Shown here piece by piece: positions 32,078 through 40,376 of a DNA stretch of 51,303 bases; position 1 is the stretch's first letter; the number at the start of each line of letters is the position of its first letter. The stretch is from a virus. The notes below the pieces were generated by a model. That model saw only the letters and a list, made by a program, of their open reading frames with translations. It was not told where the DNA came from and searched no databases. The stretch covers positions 1 through 51,303 of IMG/VR virus record IMGVR_UViG_3300050011_000546, one strand, 5' to 3'. The position numbers and the translations under genes were made by a program.

Positions 32078-32343
32078 TTTTTACTCTCTGCTTCCGTTTC
32101 GTTTTCGGGCCAGTACTTCGCAATCATTTTTTGCAGTTGCTTGGCTTGATATGGCTTAATCATACCGTTCCTGTTCTGAAAATTCAGAAGGTCTGACTCC
32201 CCAGATTTTGAGTATGCTGCATGTGAACCCTTTTGGCCCTTGGCATTGAAGCCGAGCCACCCAGCGACCTTGCAAGCATCGTCGTAGCGAACATTTTTCG
32301 CGCTTTCCCGGATCGATGCGATGAGTGTTTCACGGGTTGACAC
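32074..32343 (-). CDS. hicA: HicA-family mRNA interferase toxin
   Basis: An 89-aa toxin with a GTG start. The dsRBD-like fold is STRETLIASIRESAKNVRYDD, KVAGWLGFNAKGQKGSHAAY (catalytic His in GSH, about residue 41) and LLNFQNRNGMIKPYQAKQLQ. HicA cleaves mRNA and is held inactive by HicB. The order toxin-then-antitoxin with overlap is typical of hicAB. The module likely serves prophage maintenance and is unrelated to the tagged cargo toxins. Confidence 0.8.
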   Translation of the reverse strand: MSTRETLIASIRESAKNVRYDDACKVAGWLGFNAKGQKGSHAAYSKSGESDLLNFQNRNGMIKPYQAKQLQKMIAKYWPENETEAESKK

Positions 32344-32584
32344 TATTTGCTACTACAGATGATATCACTATACAAATGGTTGGGTTCAAACGCCTTTTAA
32401 CGGCTGAATCGTGAGATTACGCAACTTTAACGTGATTTGAGACCGAATGGAACCCAATTCGGCCCGATTATTGGGCAATTTCTTGGTCCTATATACCTCG
32501 CATGTGCCTTTTCAGCCGTTAGTTGTCGTTATCTTTGAATAGAACAAAACGAGAATAACGTCACTCTCTTCCCAGGCTATCGCC

Positions 32585-32884
32585 TCACACGATCCCGAAC
32601 CGCCTCCTCCGCTCGGCGGTCTGCGCCAACTCCTTCAACTCAGCCTGCGCCAGTTTGCCGTTGGCGATGATGGCGGCGAGGTGGTCGCGGACCTTGCCGA
32701 CGATATTGATGGCGAGAAACAGTTTCTCGCGAGCACCAGCGTCGTCGATCGTGCTGGCGCGCCATGCCGCGGTGTAGTTTTCCTCCAGTCCGCGAAAGGC
32801 TTCGGTCAGCAGTTCGTTGTCGATCAACTCCTGCGCGCGGAGCGCTTTGACGGCGGCCTGGTCCAGACGGTTTTCGTCATTCAT
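32585..32884 (-). CDS. Small phage head protein, 99 aa
   Basis: MNDENRLDQAAVKALRAQEL, IDNELLTEAFRGLEENYTAA, WRASTIDDAGAREKLFLAIN, KVRDHLAAIIANGKLAQAEL. This is the conserved small helical protein found between portal and capsid in such phages. The start at the ATG 32882-32884 is preferred over a longer frame reaching 33022, which runs into the immunity gene. It marks the downstream edge of the portal cassette locus. Confidence 0.65.
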   Translation of the reverse strand: MNDENRLDQAAVKALRAQELIDNELLTEAFRGLEENYTAAWRASTIDDAGAREKLFLAINIVGKVRDHLAAIIANGKLAQAELKELAQTAERRRRFGIV

Positions 32885-33018
32885 CGGCTTTTGTCCTTTT
32901 GCATTCTTGTTCGTCTTCAGATCATGACTGTGTGCGGTTGCCTCCATGACCAAGGCGGTTTCGTCCACATCCATCTGATGCTGCGCTTGTCGTCTCAGTT
33001 TCGCTCGATGCGCGATCG

Positions 33019-33837
33019 TCACTTCGACGGGTAGGATGGATCAATGGGCAGCGGGACCCAGGATCCTTCACGCAAGGTGGAGGCGCTGATGGTGAACCCA
33101 ACCCGGCAAGAGCCACGCGAGAGATAGAGCGTGCTGTGGTCGGCATCGACATCCACCCGCTCGATGAAGAACCGGTTGAGTTCTCCCTCCAGGCCGGCTG
33201 GAAACAACAGCGTCACGCCACTCCGATCGATCTGAAAAATGCCAATGGCATCGAAGCAGTCCTTCGCTCCCTCAAATCCCACGTAACTCTTGATTGTACC
33301 GTTCGTGCCCTGACGTAGGCTACCGGCATGCGCACTCGCCCTACGGTCACGATCTAATGTTTCCCTTTCGGCGGGCGACATAGGAAGGGGTTCGTCTTCC
33401 TTGCGAAGGCGAGTAATCTTGTTCAGGATCGCCTCCGGCCCTCTAGCGAACGCGTACACCAGCGGCACCCACTCGCCATTCCTTTGCTGTTGTTCGCTGA
33501 TGTCGATATCGATCCGGCAGGACTCCGCTTCGAGACGTCGTCGGAAGGTAAAGTCATCGGGGCCGGCCGTCGGGTCCATGTGGTAACCTGGACCGGTGCC
33601 CTTCATCATCGCCACGATGTCCGTCACGTTGCCAAGGGGACGGATTCGAAATAGTCCGGTTTGTTGCGGGCATATCGCGTCCGTCGCGGAGAACATAACG
33701 CGGAAGATGGCAAGCCGTGTGCCGAAAACGCTGGTCAAGTCATTGAGGTCCATATGCCCGCTTGATTTCTGGGCCAGCGCTGCCGGCGACAGCGCCATTA
33801 TCAAAAGTGCTGCAATGGCGTGAGCGGCGCGCAACAT
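33019..33837 (-). CDS. Periplasmic immunity candidate, cassette c
   Basis: A 272-aa protein. A clear signal peptide (MLRAAHAIAALLIMALSPAALA) is followed by a beta-rich body: DAICPQQTGLFRIRPLGNVT, DFTFRRRLEAESCRIDIDIS, GFEGAKDCFDAIGIFQID, LYLSRGSCRVGFTISAS. Its cysteines could form disulfides in the periplasm. It is paralogous to 35012-35818. It follows the SLVPVDY cargo 33899-34537 downstream by about 60 bases, so it is the likely immunity protein for that toxin. The exported location implies a periplasmic target. Confidence 0.6.
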   Translation of the reverse strand: MLRAAHAIAALLIMALSPAALAQKSSGHMDLNDLTSVFGTRLAIFRVMFSATDAICPQQTGLFRIRPLGNVTDIVAMMKGTGPGYHMDPTAGPDDFTFRRRLEAESCRIDIDISEQQQRNGEWVPLVYAFARGPEAILNKITRLRKEDEPLPMSPAERETLDRDRRASAHAGSLRQGTNGTIKSYVGFEGAKDCFDAIGIFQIDRSGVTLLFPAGLEGELNRFFIERVDVDADHSTLYLSRGSCRVGFTISASTLREGSWVPLPIDPSYPSK

Positions 33838-33898
33838 CCGTTTTCCATCTTCGGTTGAAAGCAGCCCATCTAACCGGGCCGGCCATCCTTACGCAACA

Positions 33899-34537
33899 CT
33901 ATCGAGGCCTGCTAATGGTAAATTTACCGTCGCCTCCCACCGTGACCGTCAATGGCCGCGCTGGACTGGCTTCGATCAAAGCGTAGCGTATACCGTCGAA
34001 TGCATAGAACGGACTGGTCGCTGTAAACATTAGTCCGGTATGATCGGCGGTCAGATACCGATGCGTTGGTTCAGTGGTCACCAACCCGTACAGATCTCCT
34101 CCATCGCTTATGGCCCCTGAATTTCCTGTTCGGTCTGCCTCGACTAACTTCCACTGATCATCCATCTTTTGCTTGTTGACAAGAGACTCTGCCGGTGTCG
34201 GATTGGCAAAGCCGTTGAAGGGAGGAGGTTCGGCGCCGCCTTGATCCGAACTTGGGTTCGGACCACCTCCGACATCGCCGCCCACAGAACTGAGACCATC
34301 GCCGCCTTGCGATCCGCCGGGGCCCGGTGCGCCGACATCGGATTGACCTGTTCCCGTTGCCGGCTGTTGCGGTGGGCTCTGCGGCTGAGGCTGCGCCTGC
34401 TCCGTCTGTATCTGAGCAGGTTGAGCCTGCGCTTGCTGAGCTATGCCATCGGCGAACGGATCGTAGTCAACCGGAACGAGTGAAACGTCGGAAAAATCCG
34501 GCTGATAGTCTACCGGCACCAATGAAAAATCAGGCAT
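33899..34537 (-). CDS. SLVPVDY-tagged cargo toxin candidate, cassette c
   Basis: Starts at the ATG 34535-34537, overlapping a copy of the portal stop (ATGCCTGA). The N-terminal module MPDFSLVPVDYQPDFSDVSL, VPVDYDPF repeats SLVPVDY twice. Gln/Pro/Gly-rich linkers follow (QAQAQPAQIQTEQAQPQPQS, GGSQGGDGLSSVGG), then a 90-residue C-domain (QKMDDQWKLVEADRTGNSGA, TATSPFYAFDGIRYALIEAS, PLTVTVGGDGKFTI). The paralogue is 35901-36527. Exchangeable C-end plus a conserved N-tag is the polymorphic-toxin layout; the enzymatic domain is unknown. Confidence 0.6.
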   Translation of the reverse strand: MPDFSLVPVDYQPDFSDVSLVPVDYDPFADGIAQQAQAQPAQIQTEQAQPQPQSPPQQPATGTGQSDVGAPGPGGSQGGDGLSSVGGDVGGGPNPSSDQGGAEPPPFNGFANPTPAESLVNKQKMDDQWKLVEADRTGNSGAISDGGDLYGLVTTEPTHRYLTADHTGLMFTATSPFYAFDGIRYALIEASPARPLTVTVGGDGKFTISRPR

Positions 34538-34625
34538 GATGAACCACCAACATGTATTTGCCGCGCCGCTTCGGGTCCGGAACATAATGGTGGCCGTCCC
34601 GGGCTTTCCGCGAGTGGGCCAAAGT
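34530..34625 (-). repeat. Duplicated portal C-terminal end (P3)
   Basis: In the portal frame this reads HSRKARDGHHYVPDPKRRGK then YMLVVHHA and a stop, matching the end of the portal (38697 onward). About 30 codons are copied. The cargo ATG overlaps this stop exactly as at the native portal, so the junction was inherited with the cassette. Confidence 0.8.
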
Positions 34626-34679
34626 GCAGCACCGTCACCGTATTTCTTCTTCCGCTACCAAAAATGACTTCCGAATTCC

Positions 34680-34898
34680 TCATTGCTGCTTTCCCAATTT
34701 GCGAAGCTCGGGATAGTCGCCATAAATCGATTCATACAGCAACCCGTCTATACGTGCGATGATTTCGCCCATCAACTTCTTAACAGCCAGGATCTCCTCC
34801 TCTGAACTCGTAGCTTTTGCAAGAAGCAATGCGGAATTTAGCTCCTTTATTGCTTGTTCGGCGTGTGTTTGGAATCGTTTGGCTGTTTGAATATCCAT
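34680..34898 (-). CDS. Small helical immunity candidate, cassette b/c boundary
   Basis: About 73 aa: MDIQTAKRFQTHAEQAIKEL, NSALLLAKATSSEEEILAVK, KLMGEIIARIDGLLYES, ending YPELRKLGKQQ. It is similar in layout to 38126-38350 (…LGKSLSALIDISASL, KELLPPGN). Both end in a P-E-L-rich tail, so they are likely paralogues of one small immunity family. It stands between cassettes and lacks an adjacent intact cognate toxin. Confidence 0.5.
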   Translation of the reverse strand: MDIQTAKRFQTHAEQAIKELNSALLLAKATSSEEEILAVKKLMGEIIARIDGLLYESIYGDYPELRKLGKQQ

Positions 34899-35011
34899 CA
34901 GAGACGTCCCATGCATTATGCTACGCTGCGCGTTGTGCGGGGTTCATCTTCTGCGCTTCCGTTACATCCATCGGACGACTAACCTTCTCAGTTTCGTTCG
35001 ATGCGCAGTCG

Positions 35012-35818
35012 TCACTTCGACGGGTTGATTGGCGCGATGGCCAGCGGGACCCAGGATCCTTCACGCAAGATCGAGGCGCTAATGGTGAACCCAACCCGGC
35101 AAGAGCCACGCGAGAGATAGAGCGTGCTGTGGTCGGCATCGACATCCACGCGCTCGATCGCAAAGCGGTTAAGTTCTCCGCCTAGACCGGTCGGGAATAA
35201 CAACGTCACGCCTCCCTGATCGATTAGGTAAGTCCCGACGGCCTCGAAGCAGTCTTGCATTCCCTCAAATCCCACGACGCTCTTGAAAGTTCCGCCTACT
35301 CCCTGACGCAAACTGCCGGCATGCAATCTCGCCCGGTCGTTGCGACCATGTGCTTCGAGTTCGGCCGGCGACAACGCGGGGCTATCATCGATTTTGCGAG
35401 TGAGACCACCCGAGGTGGCATTCGGCCGGCTAGCGGACGGCAGCAACAGCGGCACCCACTCGCCATTTCTTTGCTGTTGCTCGCTGATGTCGATATCTAT
35501 TCGGCAAGAATCCGTCGAGACACGCCGCCTTTCGGTAAAGTCATCGGGACCTGTCGTTTCGTCCATTCGCCAATCCCGACCGCCCGGAAGAACGGTCACG
35601 ATGTCCGTCACGCTGTCATTTGCCCTGATCCGAAATGTTCCGATTTGCTGAGGGCAAATCGCATCCGTCTTGGAGATCGCAACACGAAAGACCGCAAGCT
35701 GCGAGCCAGGTACGCCGCTCATGTCCTCAAGGTCCATATGCCCGCTTGATTTCTGGGCCAGCGCAGCCGGCGAAAGTGCCACCATCAAAAGTGCCGCAAT
35801 GATGTGAGAGACGCGCAA
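35012..35818 (-). CDS. Periplasmic immunity candidate, cassette b
   Basis: A 268-aa paralogue of 33019-33837: signal peptide MRVSHIIAALLMVALSPAALA, then HMDLEDMSGVPGSQLAVFRV, DAICPQQIGTFRIRANDSVT, RRRVSTDSCRIDIDISEQQQ, LYLSRGSCRVGFTISASIL. It lies about 80 bases downstream of its cargo (35901-36527). Both copies keep the central cysteines (ICPQ, SCRID, GSCRVGF). Exported immunity again points to a periplasmic target. Confidence 0.6.
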   Translation of the reverse strand: MRVSHIIAALLMVALSPAALAQKSSGHMDLEDMSGVPGSQLAVFRVAISKTDAICPQQIGTFRIRANDSVTDIVTVLPGGRDWRMDETTGPDDFTERRRVSTDSCRIDIDISEQQQRNGEWVPLLLPSASRPNATSGGLTRKIDDSPALSPAELEAHGRNDRARLHAGSLRQGVGGTFKSVVGFEGMQDCFEAVGTYLIDQGGVTLLFPTGLGGELNRFAIERVDVDADHSTLYLSRGSCRVGFTISASILREGSWVPLAIAPINPSK

Positions 35819-35900
35819 TGTCTATTTGTCCTGGTGGATATCAAATCGGAAAAAAGTCGCCGCCAAATGTAATCGCACCGACTATTTTTACGCAACTACA

Positions 35901-36527
35901 TTAAGGCGGACTTATGGTAAGCTTGTTGTCGCTCGTGACTGTAACTCTAACTGGGTGCTCTGGACTGGCATCAAAAGTCGCGTAGTGCGTACCATCGAAG
36001 CCATAAAACGGACTAGTTGCTATAAATGTTACTCCAGTGTCGGCGTCGGTCCGGGCCACGAACGATGGTCCTGTGGTTACGAAGTGGTACGTCTTGCCTC
36101 CTTCGATGACGTTAGCTTTCGCTTCCCTGGCATCGATCGCCCTTTCCTGATCCTTCATCTTGCCCTGGGCAACAAAAGCCTCCGTTGGCGTCGGATTAGC
36201 GTAGCCGTCAAAGGGAGCAGGCTCGGATCCACCTTGATCCGAAGTCGGGTTGAGATCACCTCCAGCATCGCCGCCACTGGGACTGAGACCATCGCCGCCT
36301 TGCGATCCGCCGGGGGCGCTCCCGCCTACAGCCGGCGTGCCGACATTGGGTTGACCGACTCCCGTTGCCGACTGTTGCGGCGGATTTTCCGGTTGAGGCT
36401 GTGCCAGTTGAGCCTGCGCCTGCTGAACCGCGTCATCAGCACCGAACGAATCGTGGTCAACCGGAACGAGCGAAACGTCGGAAAAATCCAGTTGATAGTC
36501 TACCGGCACCAAAGAGTAGTCAGACAT
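35901..36527 (-). CDS. SLVPVDY-tagged cargo toxin candidate, cassette b
   Basis: Starts at the ATG 36525-36527, overlapping a duplicated portal stop. MSDYSLVPVDYQLDFSDVSL, VPVDHDSF; then PAVGGSAPGGSQGGDGLSPS; C-domain QGKMKDQERAIDAREAKANV, YHFVTTGPSFVARTDADTGV, TFIATSPFYGFDGTHYATFD. It is very similar to 33899-34537 throughout, so the two cassettes b and c are a recent duplication with diverged toxin and immunity pairs. Function of the C-domain unknown. Confidence 0.6.
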   Translation of the reverse strand: MSDYSLVPVDYQLDFSDVSLVPVDHDSFGADDAVQQAQAQLAQPQPENPPQQSATGVGQPNVGTPAVGGSAPGGSQGGDGLSPSGGDAGGDLNPTSDQGGSEPAPFDGYANPTPTEAFVAQGKMKDQERAIDAREAKANVIEGGKTYHFVTTGPSFVARTDADTGVTFIATSPFYGFDGTHYATFDASPEHPVRVTVTSDNKLTISPP

Positions 36528-36930
36528 GATGAACAACCAACAGGAATTTGCCGGGCCGCTTCGGGTCCGGAACATAATGGTGGCCGTCCCTGACTTTCCG
36601 CGAGCCTGGTACGGGGGAACGCTGCATCTTCTGCGCTTCTGTCGCCTTCAGATGCGCGTCGAATAGCGCCATCTTGGCGTCGAGGTCGGCTTTGATCCTC
36701 GCAAGCTCGATCTCAGCCTGGGCTTTGACCTGCAAATGGATGGCGTCGTTTTGCGCTTTCTGTTGCGCGATCTGCGCCTGATGCGCGGCTGTCGCCTGAT
36801 CGATCTGCGCCTTGGCCTGAATCTGCAGCAATTTTGGGTCCGGCGGCGGCGCGGGCGGTGGCGCCGGCGGATGCAAGAGCTGCCCGGCCTGCGGATTGAT
36901 CGCGTAGGGATCGTTAAAAAACTTGTCGGG
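36520..36930 (-). repeat. Duplicated portal C-terminal end (P2)
   Basis: About 135 codons in the portal frame: FFNDPYAINPQAGQLLHPPA, then PPDPKLLQIQAKAQIDQATA, KAQAEIELARIKADLDAKMA, RKVRDGHHYVPDPKRPGKFL, VVHHV, stop. It matches the native end of the portal (38697-39110) with modest divergence. It is a partial gene, not a second portal, and stands between cassettes a and b. Confidence 0.85.
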
Positions 36931-36954
36931 CCCTCGTTATTTATGCAGCTCTTG

Positions 36955-37341
36955 TCATACGGCTTCAATAATCTTCGCCGAGGCGTCGTCGGGAACACAT
37001 CGGAAGCCACATGCCGAAAGTATCAATTTTTCATTTCCTCGCCAAAGACCGTACCGGTTACGTACCCACAATCCGAGACCGAAATGCATAGAATTTAAGT
37101 GATCCTTGTTCGTGACCATCATTTCGAGCTTTTCGTACGGAGTAATCCGCGGCAGAATATCGCGTACGACTTCTTCTACTGTTACGGGCCAGTTTTCTTG
37201 ATTGAGCAAAAATGGGTCCGTTTTAATCTCAGGGGTCGTCATCCACATAGTTATCAGGAAGACCGCGATAAGGACTAGAATGCTACCGCATGCAAATTTC
37301 GCTCGGCGGCTCCACGATCCATCATTTTCCAGACTGAGCAT
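36955..37341 (-). CDS. Membrane-anchored immunity-like protein (DUF6794-like)
   Basis: A 128-aa protein: one N-terminal membrane helix (CGSILVLIAVFLITMWM), then QENWPVTVEEVVRDILPRIT, PYEKLEMMVTNKDHLNSMHF, GLGLWVRNRYGLWRGNEKLI, PDDASAKIIEAV. The WP.T..E.V......HFGLG.W.RN..GLW pattern with PDD..s..I recalls the DUF6794 family found next to polymorphic toxins. It lies downstream of 37503-38003 with no intact toxin nearby, so it is probably an orphan immunity gene. Confidence 0.55.
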   Translation of the reverse strand: MLSLENDGSWSRRAKFACGSILVLIAVFLITMWMTTPEIKTDPFLLNQENWPVTVEEVVRDILPRITPYEKLEMMVTNKDHLNSMHFGLGLWVRNRYGLWRGNEKLILSACGFRCVPDDASAKIIEAV

Positions 37342-37502
37342 TCGAAAATTCCTCTCTCTTTGGCGACCTTAGCTTGGGACTAAAATGGCCCGGGGGAATT
37401 TAGGGCTGTCCAGGAGACTTCTTGGAGGGGCCGTTGGTGTTACCAAGTACAGAAACGTCGCGCCGTCAAAGGCGGCGGCTTACGCTATGCCAATCCGCTC
37501 TT

Positions 37503-38003
37503 CTATGATCTGCGCCGGAACGACAGTGCGAGGAGTTCTTCGCGCGTCAGCCTCTCTTGTGGCTCTTTTAGCACGATGGCTGTAAGTGCTGCAGGATCTC
37601 TCCGAACGTATCGCCGAACGTCCACGGTAATTGGGAATACATCGTCAACGCCCAGACCAAGGAAGCGAGCAAGCGCCTCTGGACCTCGAGACGTAACTTC
37701 GGCATCTTGATAGCGCGCAAGGTGAAACCATTTGCCACTGCGTTCAATCGAGAGAGCCAGGAAGTGTCGGGTGGCGCGCGGATGTTTGACGTCGAAATTT
37801 CCGAAAAGCCCCCATACCTCTAAGCCATTCGCGAGGCAAACCTGGGTACCTACTATCCTGTTGTCGAGGGTCTCAACCGGGAGCTTCTCGACCGGCCGGG
37901 CCATTGTCTCGCCAATTTCATCGTCGTTCAAAAACTCCCAGACAGGATGAGCCTTGAAGTCGGCCACCATCAGCGATTCAGCAGGCTTGATGTTCTCGAT
38001 CAT
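37503..38003 (-). CDS. Immunity-like protein, 166 aa
   Basis: A soluble protein: MIENIKPAESLMVADFKAHP, VWEFLNDDEIGETMARPVEK, VCLANGLEVWGLFGNFDVKH, RHFLALSIERSGKWFHLARY, LGLGVDDVFPITVDVRRYVR. The style (..PVWEF..D.......RPV...PV) is common among immunity proteins next to toxins in rhizobia. Its ATG overlaps the stop of a truncated frame (38000-38125), so the original partner toxin was probably upstream and has been cut down to a tail. Confidence 0.55.
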   Translation of the reverse strand: MIENIKPAESLMVADFKAHPVWEFLNDDEIGETMARPVEKLPVETLDNRIVGTQVCLANGLEVWGLFGNFDVKHPRATRHFLALSIERSGKWFHLARYQDAEVTSRGPEALARFLGLGVDDVFPITVDVRRYVRRDPAALTAIVLKEPQERLTREELLALSFRRRS

Positions 38004-38125
38004 GGCGCTGGAAACCCGTTTTTGAGTAACGCATCATAGAGCTTCGTGCCGTGCTCTGCATCGAAATCTTTCGTGTACGCCGCAAGTTCTTGGAGTGCCT
38101 GCTGCCTCTCCGTCGGACCAAGGCT
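38000..38125 (-). pseudogene. Truncated toxin tail coupled to immunity gene
   Basis: An open frame directly after the stop of 38126-38350: SLGPTERQQALQELAAYTKD, FDAEHGTKLYDALLKNGFPA, P, stop TGA overlapping the ATG of 37503-38003 (ATGA). It has no start codon. It looks like the last 40 residues of a toxin whose head was lost, kept because it carries the coupling site for the immunity gene. Confidence 0.5.
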
Positions 38126-38350
38126 TCAATTCCCAGGTGGCAGTAATTCCTTTGGAGTAATATCGATAAATTTTGAATGCAAAGAGGCAGAGATATCTAT
38201 CAGGGCGGACAGCGATTTTCCAAGTGATAACACGACCTCTGAAAATTCTTCAGAAGAAAGATTGTTTTTCATGTAATGCGCTATGCCATCTAAATTGGCT
38301 CGCGCTCCTATTAACATTCCATCAATCCTGATCGCTGCATCTCGGTCCAT
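38126..38350 (-). CDS. Small helical immunity candidate, cassette a
   Basis: A 74-aa protein: MDRDAAIRIDGMLIGARANL, DGIAHYMKNNLSSEEFSEVV, LSLGKSLSALIDISASLHSK, ending ITPKELLPPGN. It lies 21 bases after the cargo 38372-38704, giving the toxin-then-immunity order used at the portal locus. It is related in layout to 34680-34898. It is cytoplasmic, with no signal peptide. Confidence 0.5.
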   Translation of the reverse strand: MDRDAAIRIDGMLIGARANLDGIAHYMKNNLSSEEFSEVVLSLGKSLSALIDISASLHSKFIDITPKELLPPGN

Positions 38351-38371
38351 TTTACGCTCCAGGTTCGTTTG

Positions 38372-38704
38372 CTAAAAGTGTCTGTCCCATCTTCGGAAGC
38401 CGGAGGACCCACCTGACATACATGCGAGCATGCACCGATGAAAGCTGATTCCATAGTCGGTGGTCGGCAAGGCCAATACGACGCATTTGCTAATGCAATC
38501 ATCCTTGTTCAGAACTGGAGTTGGAGCAGCTAGAGTTGGAGCGCGGGCAGATCCAGTACTTGGCACTGGGGTAAACGCCCCGAGAGCCGTTAAATCAGTG
38601 GGAGTTGCGCCGTCGTTGCTGAACTGATCGTGGTCTACGGGAACCAACGAAGCATCTCCGAAATCCGGCTGATAGTCTACCGGCACCAAAGAGTAGTCAG
38701 GCAT
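38372..38704 (-). CDS. SLVPVDY-tagged short cargo protein, cassette a
   Basis: A 110-aa protein whose ATG (38702-38704) overlaps the native portal stop. N-tag MPDYSLVPVDYQPDFGDASL, VPVDHDQF, then a Pro/Thr/Ala linker (TALGAFTPVPSTGSARAP) and a short cysteine-rich end (KDDCISKCVVLALPTTDYGI, SFHRCMLACMSGGSSGF) with C..xC and C...C spacing. It is the smallest cargo, with the same tag as the two portal-locus cargos that follow. It could be a complete minimal toxin or a truncated one. Confidence 0.55.
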   Translation of the reverse strand: MPDYSLVPVDYQPDFGDASLVPVDHDQFSNDGATPTDLTALGAFTPVPSTGSARAPTLAAPTPVLNKDDCISKCVVLALPTTDYGISFHRCMLACMSGGSSGFRRWDRHF

Positions 38705-40376
38705 GATGAACCACCAACATGTATTTGCCGGACCGTTTCGAGTCAGCGACGTAATGATGACCGTCCCTCGCCTTCCGCGCACCCGGCGGATATGAGCGCG
38801 GCGTCTTCCGCGCTTCCGTCGCGGCTTTGAGATGCGCGTCGAGCACCGCCATCTTGGCATCGAGCTCGGCCTTGATCCTGGCGAGCTCGATCTCGGCCTG
38901 GTTCTTGACTTGCAGATGGATGGCGTCGTTCTGCGCCTTCTGTTGCTGCGCCTGCATCTGATGCGCGGCGATCGCTTGATCGGACTGCGCCTTCGCCTGC
39001 GCGATTAGCAGTTTCGGATCGGGCGGCGGCGATGGCGGCGCAGGCGGCGGATGCAGCAGTTGTCCGGTCTGCGGGTTGATCGCGCTGGGATCGTTAAAGA
39101 ACTTGTCCGGATTCTTGTGCCCCATGATTCTCGTGATCTCGGCCGCGGTGTTATAAAGCTGGGGATCGCCGACCAGATTGGCCTTGCCGCCCGAAACCAG
39201 CTTCTCCTGGATATTGGCCAGCGCCATCACTTGCGCGAACTGCTGCGCCTTGCCGCCGGAGCCCAGGCCCACATTGATGGTCATGTCGTTGCGGGTTTTC
39301 CAGTTGCGCGGATCGACATTGATCCACGCATTGCGCAGGCGAACCGTCTGCTGCTGCTGGCCGTGCTTGCGGATGGTGCCGTGCAGCAGCGCAAAAATAT
39401 CGCGCACGCCCTCCGCCATGATGCGGGCGATCAACTTCATGCGCATTTGCGAGGCGTTGAAGACCTGCGCCACCGCGGTCGCGGATTGATTCTGCAAGGC
39501 GTCGGCGTCGATGCCCTGGGTTTGCTTGCTGACGCCGGTCCGGCTTTCCAGCTCGGCATCGAGATATTGCATCATCGGATAAACCGACGTCGTGATATCC
39601 GGCACCACCTGCCAGTTCAGCCCGCCCGCGGTCTTGGTGCGGACCACGCCGCCCGGGCGCGACACCAGCAGGTCGTCGAGCGTATTGGGCCCGGCATTGC
39701 TTTCGGCCACTTCCACCCGCGGGTTGTTGTGCAGATAGAGATTATCCAGCGCACCGCGCTTGAGCGCGGGTTTCTCCCGCTGCAGCGGCATCACCAGATC
39801 GGCCATCGAGCGGCCGAAAAAGCGATGCGTCATCGGTACCGGCGTGGTCGTCGCGAACGGGATCGCGTCGAACGGCTCGACGCAGTCCTTACCGTCCTTG
39901 CGCAGGATTTCGCCCTGATCGCCGCCGGTGATGACCTGATAGAGACAGGCGCGGCCGTTGCCGTCGTAATCCATCCGCACATAGTGCTCGGTAATGCGAA
40001 CAAGACGCGCCGCCGAATTGACGCCGCCGGCCGAGGTGCTGTAATGCTCCTCCACGGTATCGCGGGCCAGCGTTTCGATCTCGGTATTGCCGGTGTAATC
40101 GCCAAGCGATTTGATTTGATCTTCGTCGAATCCTTCCGCGATCAGCTGACTTTCGGTTTTGGTCACGACTTCATGGAAACAGTAGTTGCAGGTCTTGACG
40201 TCCCGCGCGCCGCGCTCGATGCCGAATTCTTCCGGGGGCACGCCCAGCACCCTGGCCTGGGCGAGTTTCCTCGTCGTGACGATGGTGACGTCGTGGGTGA
40301 CGGGCGTGGCCATCGGAGGCATTGCCTGCATAAGGGGAACAGTCGCCTGCGTGGCGTAATTTCCGGCGGCTTTCAT
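38697..40376 (-). CDS. Portal protein, C-terminal ORF
   Basis: 559 aa. MKAAGNYATQATVPLMQAMP, THDVTIVTTRKLAQARVLGV, PPEEFGIERGARDVKTCNYC, EHYVRMDYDGNGRACLYQVI, HRFFGRSMADLVMPLQREKP, LYLHNNPRVEVAESNAGPNT, DADALQNQSATAVAQVFNAS, then MTINVGLGSGGKAQQFAQVM. These are hallmark portal segments of P22-like podoviruses. The C-terminus is helical (AKMAVLDAHLKAATEARKTP) and ends in GHHYV / YMLVVHHA, the piece copied in later cassettes. Its ATG overlaps the stop of 40376-40951 (TGATG), so the portal is made from two coupled ORFs or was split by a frameshift. Confidence 0.88.
   Translation of the reverse strand: MKAAGNYATQATVPLMQAMPPMATPVTHDVTIVTTRKLAQARVLGVPPEEFGIERGARDVKTCNYCFHEVVTKTESQLIAEGFDEDQIKSLGDYTGNTEIETLARDTVEEHYSTSAGGVNSAARLVRITEHYVRMDYDGNGRACLYQVITGGDQGEILRKDGKDCVEPFDAIPFATTTPVPMTHRFFGRSMADLVMPLQREKPALKRGALDNLYLHNNPRVEVAESNAGPNTLDDLLVSRPGGVVRTKTAGGLNWQVVPDITTSVYPMMQYLDAELESRTGVSKQTQGIDADALQNQSATAVAQVFNASQMRMKLIARIMAEGVRDIFALLHGTIRKHGQQQQTVRLRNAWINVDPRNWKTRNDMTINVGLGSGGKAQQFAQVMALANIQEKLVSGGKANLVGDPQLYNTAAEITRIMGHKNPDKFFNDPSAINPQTGQLLHPPPAPPSPPPDPKLLIAQAKAQSDQAIAAHQMQAQQQKAQNDAIHLQVKNQAEIELARIKAELDAKMAVLDAHLKAATEARKTPRSYPPGARKARDGHHYVADSKRSGKYMLVVHHA

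Noticed and set aside
32885-33022. N-terminal extension of the 32585-32884 gene
   Set aside because: Runs into the end of the immunity gene 33019-33837; the inner ATG gives a normal-looking phage protein.
33899-34585. Cargo start at the upstream ATG coding MFRTRSGAANTCWW
   Set aside because: Those codons are an out-of-frame reading of the duplicated portal end; the conserved cargo start is MPDFSLVPVDY.
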